From contig NC_069377.1 of the NCBI RefSeq assembly GCF_021730395.1, positions 47,260,501-47,324,500 of the forward strand: DNA of 64,000 nucleotides. Reading direction: 5' to 3'. This stretch comes from Mercenaria mercenaria. Lineage: Eukaryota > Mollusca > Bivalvia > Venerida > Veneridae. Made by a program: the position numbers and the translations under genes. Position 1 is the stretch's first letter, and each line of letters opens with the position of its first letter. Positions 58,000 to 64,000 of this stretch are shown piece by piece. Under the pieces are notes generated by a model. That model was not told the origin of the DNA. It ran no database searches and was given only the letters and a program-made list of their open reading frames with translations.

Positions 58000-58150
58000 A
58001 GAGTTTAGGTACATAAAACTTGCATTAAGCGACCATCTGAAGGAACTGGTCTCTTAATACAACATAATTTGTTCTCAAGCAAAATAAAAATGAACTAAAA
58101 AGTGGCCTCTAAAATTAGGGGGTCTCTAAATTGGCGTAGGTCCACTAGTG
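58000..58150 (+). repeat. segmental duplication module A, copy 3 (diverged)
   Basis: ACATAAAACTTGCATTAAGC, GGTCTCTTAATACAACATAA and TCTCTAAATTGGCGTAGG follow the tRNA pair as modules A do at 42370 and 51180. Module B does not follow, so the array ends here. Confidence 0.65.
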
Positions 58151-58979
58151 TATGTACCGCTTTCACTAAAAGAAAATAATTTTCCTAAGAAGTATTTTAA
58201 AGTTTAACGTCATAGATATTGTTACGAGCATTTTGCTTTTTTTAACCTTTTGCTTGAGGTATTTTTTTCAGAAATTGTGTCTGAAATCATTCATCGAGTT
58301 TCCCGAGTCCTCTACGATTTAAAAAAATCCGTAGAACGCTCCTATGAGTTAAAGATGTCCATACGGACGCCGTACGAGTTTGCCAAATTTGACTGAAAAC
58401 CTACTCATAGTTCTTGTGACCAGGGTATAAGGCTCATTTACTTTACAATAAAGGATTTACAAAAAATAAAATGTTAACTAGTTTAAAGTGTAACTGATGA
58501 TTATACTTACCGTATAATGTAACAATGCCATATTTATATAAAAGCTATTTAAAACTAAATAACACCGTGTTTCAGAGTCAGAAGCCATTGTATATAAAGG
58601 TATCCTGGACGGGTAAATCCCTTACAGTACCGGTAACAACAGGCGCAGTACATAAATCACAAAAACATGTCTCGTGTAAAATATATTTATATATTTGTTG
58701 AAAAGGGACTGTTTCGAAGGTATTTTTTTCATTCAGGGATATCAAATTTCCGCATTCGAACTGAAAGGTATCAAGAGGTAAACTTTATATGCAAAGCAGT
58801 ATCTCATAATATTATGCTTTTGGATTGGGTGCAGGCTTACGTTTTTCAACATAAAAAATAATTCCATCAACAAGTAATACTCCCAAATGTTTTCGATACT
58901 CCAGTACCCTACATCTGTTTAAATAAAATCTGGAAAGTAGATCCCTCGGAAGCACCGAGAACAAGGCAAACAGTGAAAA
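58151..58979. other. anonymous AT-rich sequence
   Basis: A short block near 58330-58380 (GTCCATACGGACGCCGTACG) is palindromic in character and may be a repeat fragment. No gene is supported. Confidence 0.45.
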
Positions 58980-59060
58980 TTGCAGACTCGGTTTGATTGA
59001 GTCTGTTCATGAGCAGTAATGTAAAATGCAACACTGCCCACGCCCTCTAGCACCGGCTTA
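58980..59060 (+). repeat. R2 repeat, best copy
   Basis: GCAGACTCGGTTTGATTGAG, TCTGTTCATGAGCAGTAATG and CCTCTAGCACCGGCTTAAG in 80 bp. This is the fullest plus-strand copy of the block found at 10.2, 32.8 and, inverted, 37.1 and 57.2 kb. Confidence 0.65.
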
Positions 59061-59336
59061 AGCAGTATTCAATCTTCAAATCTAAATGAGTTGAAATCAA
59101 TGATCCAAACCAAATCAAAAGTCATTACAGCATTGCAAATGCTCATTTAACAACTCGTATGGTCAAACTTGTTAAAATTAAAGTGACAGAATATAAGTTG
59201 TAATGTTCTGTAATGCCAGCTAATGACTCGCCGAATGATGGTAAAAGGTTTCTAGTAGTGTAGTTAGTAGTCGAGAGCTGCAAAAAACATTACGGTGACC
59301 AAATAACTTTATTAACTACGTTGTCTGTTGATGACG

Positions 59337-59432
59337 CTCCACAGATATATGTAGGGTCAGCATGATAAGTAGGGGCGAGGCGTTAGTCGAGTCCCCATGG
59401 TTATCAAACTGACCCAACATATTTCTGTGGAG
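59337..59432. repeat. 24-bp inverted repeat with 48-nt loop
   Basis: CTCCACAGATATATGTAGGG-TCAG at 59337-59360 pairs with CTGACCCAACATATTTCTGT-GGAG at 59409-59432 (22 of 24). It is probably the termini of a very short foldback element. A transcribed hairpin is possible, but there is no supporting signal. Confidence 0.6.
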
Positions 59433-59914
59433 GGTGACACTAAAAACCTTGATCATGGATTTGTTTTACCCACTCAGTAAATGAACTGTTCCATCGACAA
59501 CTTTTACAAATATTGGGGTCGTCATGTGACCGCCATTTTAAGGGTAAAAATGCTATTATAATCTTGTGGGAGATAAAAGAAAGAAGCTTCTTGTTTGTTT
59601 GGATGTACTTCCAAGCTCATGAGTATATTCTAAGAAACAGCAAGAGTTTCTGCATATGCGCGTGACCGAACGTACTTTAGTTGCTACTTCAGTAAAGGTT
59701 AGAAGGCATTAAATGCCGAAGCTACTATTTTCTATGTAAAATGATAAGTTATAACATGTTTTAATCAGCATTTCTAGCCTTTCACTTCTTACGAGAGTAC
59801 CCTTGTCTTTGGAGTTCTGTCTTTAGCCAATCAAGAAATACCAAAAATATGGGGTTGACCATAATGCAATAAAACCATTGCACGTGATGAAAACGCTAAT
59901 ACTGCGTAGGAAGA
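59433..59914. other. anonymous sequence
   Basis: No gene or repeat that I can support. Confidence 0.45.
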
Positions 59915-60212
59915 ATTAGCTAAAATAGGGAGATAGCAAATCTACGGATCGCGGGGTTGTGAGTTCGATCCCCGGGCGCGACGTATACTAGTACTCTCTC
60001 CAACGATTTGATAAAAGACATTGTGTCAGAATTCATTCGTCCTCCATCTCTGATTCATACCTTAGGGGAAGTTAGCAGATACTTGCGGAGAACAAGTTTG
60101 TACTGGTACAGAATGCAGGGACACTGGTTAGGTTAACTGTACGCCGTTACATAACTGAAACACTGTTGAAAAACGGCGTTAAACCCAAAACAAACACAAA
60201 AAAAAAAACACA
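59915..60212 (+). repeat. tRNA-derived SINE A, copy 1
   Basis: The head has AGCTAAAATAGGGAGATAGC (box A-like) and GTGAGTTCGATCCC (box B-like). The body contains CAACGATTTGATAAAAGACA and GTTTGTACTGGTACAGAATG. The tail is GGCGTTAAACCCAAAACAAA followed by an A-rich run. Pol III-driven SINEs of this type borrow LINE machinery through the tail. About 300 bp. Confidence 0.8.
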
Positions 60213-60727
60213 ACAGTACAGCGTATTGTCGGGGTGAAGAAGTAGTCGTACAAATACTACGGCGCCCTAACACATTCTACGCTTGACAAACATGTCACGG
60301 TACCTTCCAGACGCACTGCTCCTCAGTCGGGTGTGTTCCAGGTTTCGTTTAACATCAATTAAGAAATAAATCAAATAAAACATTGAAAAGAAATCTGCAA
60401 CCCAAATTTTTCTTAACTTTCTCCGCCATTTTGAACTGAAGGAACAACGTCTCAGCCATAAGTTGAACTATAGGTATAAAGTACGTCATATCCGTTCAGC
60501 GTCTCTGCCACAATAGTTGATCTATAGTTACAATAATAGGTGATCAAACTAGGTCACAGTGATCACGCAGCGGGTCGGTCAGATTATCCCACCGTTATAT
60601 CTACAAGCCAGTTTAGACTACAATACCAAGGGTAGAGTTCACAACTGGTCAACTCAAAACAGTTTATCTGCAATAAGAGTATCTTATTAGTTGCTCTTTA
60701 AACTTGTAATGAGTATTTTTGTTTAGT
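60213..60727. other. anonymous sequence
   Basis: No supported feature. Confidence 0.45.
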
Positions 60728-60990
60728 TTGTGTTGGGCTTAACGTCGCACCGACACAATATGGCGACTTTCTAGCTTTGATGGTGGAGGGAGACCCTAGG
60801 TGCCACTCCGTGCATTATTTCATCACGGGCGGGTACCTGGGTAAAACCACGGACCTTTTATTCCGTAAGTCAGCTGGATGGCTTCCTCACATGAAGAATT
60901 CAACGCCCTGAGTGAGGCTCGAAACCACATAGGTTAGGGGCAAGTGATTCGAAGCCAGAGACTTTAACCACTCGGCCACGGAGGCCCATG
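60728..60990 (-). repeat. tRNA-derived SINE B, copy 1
   Basis: On the minus strand the head reads CCTCCGTGGCCGAGTGGTTA, like a class II (Ser/Leu-type) tRNA start, followed by a GGCTTCGAATCA box B-like stretch. The body includes AGCTGGATGGCTTCC on the plus strand, and the element ends in the tail GACGTTAAGCCCAACACAAA. Other copies: 30484-30712 and a fragment at 62041-62192. Confidence 0.8.
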
Positions 60991-61740
60991 TAATGAGTAA
61001 GTTCTACATTTCTAAAAGATAACATGTTCTCGCAGAACATGGAACATACATGCAAAATGTGAAAGTAACTGTTTGGTCAGCCTTTTCCGAAGCAATGCAT
61101 TTCCTTGATTCTCATTAAACATTCTAAGTATCTTAATTAATTTTGAAAAAAGATTTGGTGGTAAATACTTACGCGTTTAATGATTGTTTCTTCACAAGGA
61201 CAACATAGAATAGAATATTTTTCAATAACGAGGTTGCGAACTCATGTACGTACATAAACACTATGATTCAGTATAGTCACAGTGCTTTTTTCTTTAATTC
61301 GAACTTTTTTGTCTGTATTCTCTGATAAGTTACCAATGTTGTAAATACCCTGTGAATATAGCGTCGCGATTTCCAAGCTCTTGACATATAGGAACATTTG
61401 AGATGCGTTTACTTGTATAACAGACGTCGTCAGAAACAAATTACTGAAGCAACTGCTATATACTAGACACATTAGGGAGATAATATATATAGTAGACACT
61501 GACATTAACTTCTGTTCACTGTACACTTAACAAATGTCCTAACATTAAACTTCTCATTTTTAGAGTAAAATATTTTTTGTCAGTTTTTCTAACTAAATCT
61601 AATCCATATTTTAATTTGATTTTTCACATAATTGAAGCAAAAATAAGTGATCCCATATATGGAAAACTTGTATTGTGTAAGAAAAAAATTCAAAAAGCAC
61701 GGGTGTGTTCAGTTCTTACTGTTCCGTCAGCGATTTATGT
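60991..61740. other. anonymous AT-rich sequence
   Basis: The minus-strand open frame at 61242-61526 has hydrophobic stretches but no recognised family, so it is not annotated. Confidence 0.45.
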
Positions 61741-62040
61741 TTTTGTGTGTGTGTGTGTGTGTGTAACGGTTGCACCGATGCAATTATAGAAACAAGGAAG
61801 AATATCCAACAGGGAAAGCCACGTTCTAAAATCGCAGCCTCCCCAAACGCAAACCCAGCACGCGGACGCGCACACGATCAACACACACGCACACACACAC
61901 ACAGAAAGCAAACACACAAAGACAAGACAAACAAATATAGGAACATAGTGAGGCACCGCCTTGGAACGGTCAGTGGCAAAACCACCACTGGGGAGCTTAA
62001 ACCGGTTTATGGTGCACCTAACCTCACTCTTACCCCCACC
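61741..62040 (+). repeat. dispersed repeat R5, copy 3, with (TG)n and (AC)n microsatellites
   Basis: A GTGTGTGTGTGTGTGTGTG run lies near 61745-61764, and an ACACAC run near 61880-61903 sits within the repeat at the position of short CA-containing text in the other copies. GGTCAGTGGCAAAACCACCA, CCGGTTTATGGTGCACCTAA and CTCTTACCCCCACCATG match 56.2 and 46.2 kb. Open frames on both strands are low-complexity artefacts. Confidence 0.65.
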
Positions 62041-62192
62041 ATGGGTCGTATGGCGACTTTCCAGCTTTTGATGGTAGAGGAAGACCTCAGATGCCCCTTC
62101 GTGGATTATTTCACCACCGGTGGGCACCACGATTAAACCACCGATCTTCCGTAAGCGAGCTTGATGGCTTCCTCATATGAAGAATTCAATGG
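62041..62192 (-). repeat. SINE B fragment, copy 3
   Basis: GTATGGCGACTTTCCAGCTT, GATTATTTCACCACCGG and GCTTGATGGCTTCCTCATAT align with the body of SINE B; both ends are missing. Confidence 0.6.
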
Positions 62193-62264
62193 AGGTAGCC
62201 CTTGGTGAAATAATGCACGTCACGGATAAATAAAAAACAAAGAAAAATATCAAGCAGGGAACGC

Positions 62265-63260
62265 CACGCACCAAAAACTTTTGCGTGCCCAGAATATAGA
62301 GTTGCTTGAATGTTAACAAAACACTATTAAATTTGTCTTTTCTTTCCGTCTCCACTCCGTCCAATTTCCGAAATAATACTGCATATAATAGCTTCTGTAC
62401 ATATTTTTAACTACATTCACGAAATGAGCAATACCCATCACATCAATTTTCCTCGTCTACGCGAAATACTTTTCCCACATGATCCCAGAACACATTAGGA
62501 TACTTTCATACGGTTGCCACACGGCACTTAAGACCGATTTTGCTTTATAGTCGATGAACTAGTTTGTTTTCAGTTCTTCGACACTAACAAGCTCTAGTAA
62601 GTAATTTGACTGTCAGTACGCTTTCATCGCGTATCTTTAATATGATTTTCGTGTGTAGAAGTACGCGGTTTGCGAATATAAAACTGACACAGACTAAAAT
62701 TCTTCTGAGTGACGGATCTTATAATTATAAATGTTTTATCTCGAATGAGCATCTTTAAAGGAACAACTACTTACAATGTAACATCAATTAAATTAAATTT
62801 TATCTACAGATTTAGTGCAAGGGACAATGTTCTACGCAAGTTGTTGGCAGAGCGGAATGTATATTGACAAGATTATTACATTAAAATCTAGACAACGTTA
62901 TTAATCAAGTACATTAAGAGCATTGCAAATATTCTTGAAATCAATATTCCACGCATTCATTTCTTTCTAACAACGAAACTTACCAGGAAGTCGGTTAACT
63001 AGTATCAAAACAGAGTTGCAAATATGACAAATATTTACCAATTTTGATTCGCTTAAATTCTATTGATAGTAATTTTTGGCAAAGTTTATTGACACGAAAG
63101 GTTTCTCCTGAATAAATTAATTATTCCTTTGTTTGTTTTTACAAGGTTTATGAACAGTTTCTTTTCAATAACTTATACCAAATTGGAAATATTGAACTGA
63201 ACGTGGAAAAACGATTTGTTTCCAAATCGCTCAACTGTACAGACTTATTGCTTTCATTTT
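62265..63260 (+). repeat. segmental duplication module G, copy 2
   Basis: Collinear with 39300-40330 throughout. Small gaps and many substitutions. Confidence 0.7.
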
Positions 63261-64000
63261 GTTACGTTACCGATAAAATAAGGCATTTGTTAGCATTATG
63301 ATTGGAGTGAACAAGTTTTGTATAACAGCACACCTCGTTTGTTCCACTCGCGAAAATGTTCTGTCTAGAGTTCGCGAAAAGATGGCCATTGGCGCTGTTT
63401 GTTTTTGCGTGGATCTACGAAATAAAATTAAATTGATATGCGATGGATATGGTGACTCGCTTCTGTCGTAATGGCGCCTCCGATGATACCGTCCAACATA
63501 TTTTCCGTACTTGATCATTCATCATGGTCTTTTACCGATAAAAGTATCCGCATGAATACCAACATCATTACGCATTTGACGCGACGTTTCTGTGTTTCTT
63601 TTCTTACGGAGAAAATTAAACATAGATTGTCCTGTACAATACGGAATGTGTATTTGGAGTTTAGCCCTATCGTCATGGCTAAAGCCTGATATTGAGTGTT
63701 AAACCAACTGCAGACTCCCGACAGATTGGTTGCTGATAGAGCCCGTTAGGTCTGCAGATAGTTTAACAGGACAGAAACACTTTTAACGCCTTTTCTAGCA
63801 TACAACGTGGTAAAAGCTAAATTAGATTAATATCACATGTGTATCGATAAACGTTCATTTCCATTTTTTAATTATGCGTAATTTATACTTTTACGTTTCG
63901 CCATGCTCCGCACATATACAAAATGGTGCGTTAACAGAACTTCCCTGTTTACAAACCTTTACTTTCCTGTTAATGCTAGTATAGCACGTTTGATATAAAA
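63261..64000 (+). repeat. end of module C joined to module D, copy 2 (runs off the window)
   Basis: AAATAAGGCATTTGTTAGCA and TTATGATTGG (end of C) are followed by module D as at 44600-45370. The duplication continues past the end of the window. Confidence 0.7.

Noticed and set aside
60940-60990. tRNA-Ser/Leu gene on the minus strand
   Set aside because: Only the 5' half resembles a class II tRNA. The rest is SINE body.
61705-62136. Overlapping open frames on both strands with HTHTHT and VCVCVC runs
   Set aside because: They come from (AC)n and (TG)n microsatellites in the R5 repeat.

Overview
The window is AT-rich eukaryotic DNA made almost entirely of transposable elements, dispersed repeats and segmental duplications, with tRNA genes as the only host genes I can support. 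The repeats (tRNA-derived SINEs ending in a GTTAAACCCAA-type tail, arrays with a recurring CAAGGTCAAGGTCAC phrase, foldback elements, a Penelope-like element and a two-part LINE) suggest a mollusc, most likely a bivalve. That is a judgement from general familiarity with such genomes, not from a search. No host protein-coding exon was convincing on either strand.

Layout. 1-4.6 kb: anonymous DNA with one old dispersed repeat. 4.6-7.5 kb: a nearly full Penelope-like retroelement (+), with reverse transcriptase and GIY-YIG endonuclease, about two frame breaks, a candidate 11-bp target duplication and a hammerhead-like 3' motif. 7.5-9.2 kb: two palindrome-headed elements, the second carrying a nested tandem-repeat foldback. 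9.2-22.4 kb: old repeats, including a ten-unit minisatellite, a SINE split by a MITE, a tandem-array element and a Tc1/mariner-like foldback MITE. 22.5-28.0 kb: a decayed APE-type LINE (-) with coiled-coil/RRM ORF1 and endonuclease/RT ORF2, the two joined by a TAAATG junction. 28-31.6 kb: a third palindrome-headed element and three SINE copies.

31.6-64 kb is a complex of segmental duplications. A mosaic of modules (called G, C, D, E, F, tRNA pair, A, B here) recurs in partial tandem order. Four copies of a head-to-head tRNA-Pro pair, TGG on the minus strand and AGG on the plus strand, sit at about 37.5, 42.1, 49.5 and 57.7 kb. The first and last pairs look intact. The middle two share a damaged minus-strand partner, so one was copied from the other, or both from an ancestor, after decay began.

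How the parts relate. The autonomous elements (Penelope-like, LINE) are broken. The SINE families share a 3' tail that neither visible LINE obviously supplies. The most unusual structures are the tRNA-pair duplication array and the palindrome-headed elements, whose hairpin arms differ between copies but stay self-complementary within each copy.
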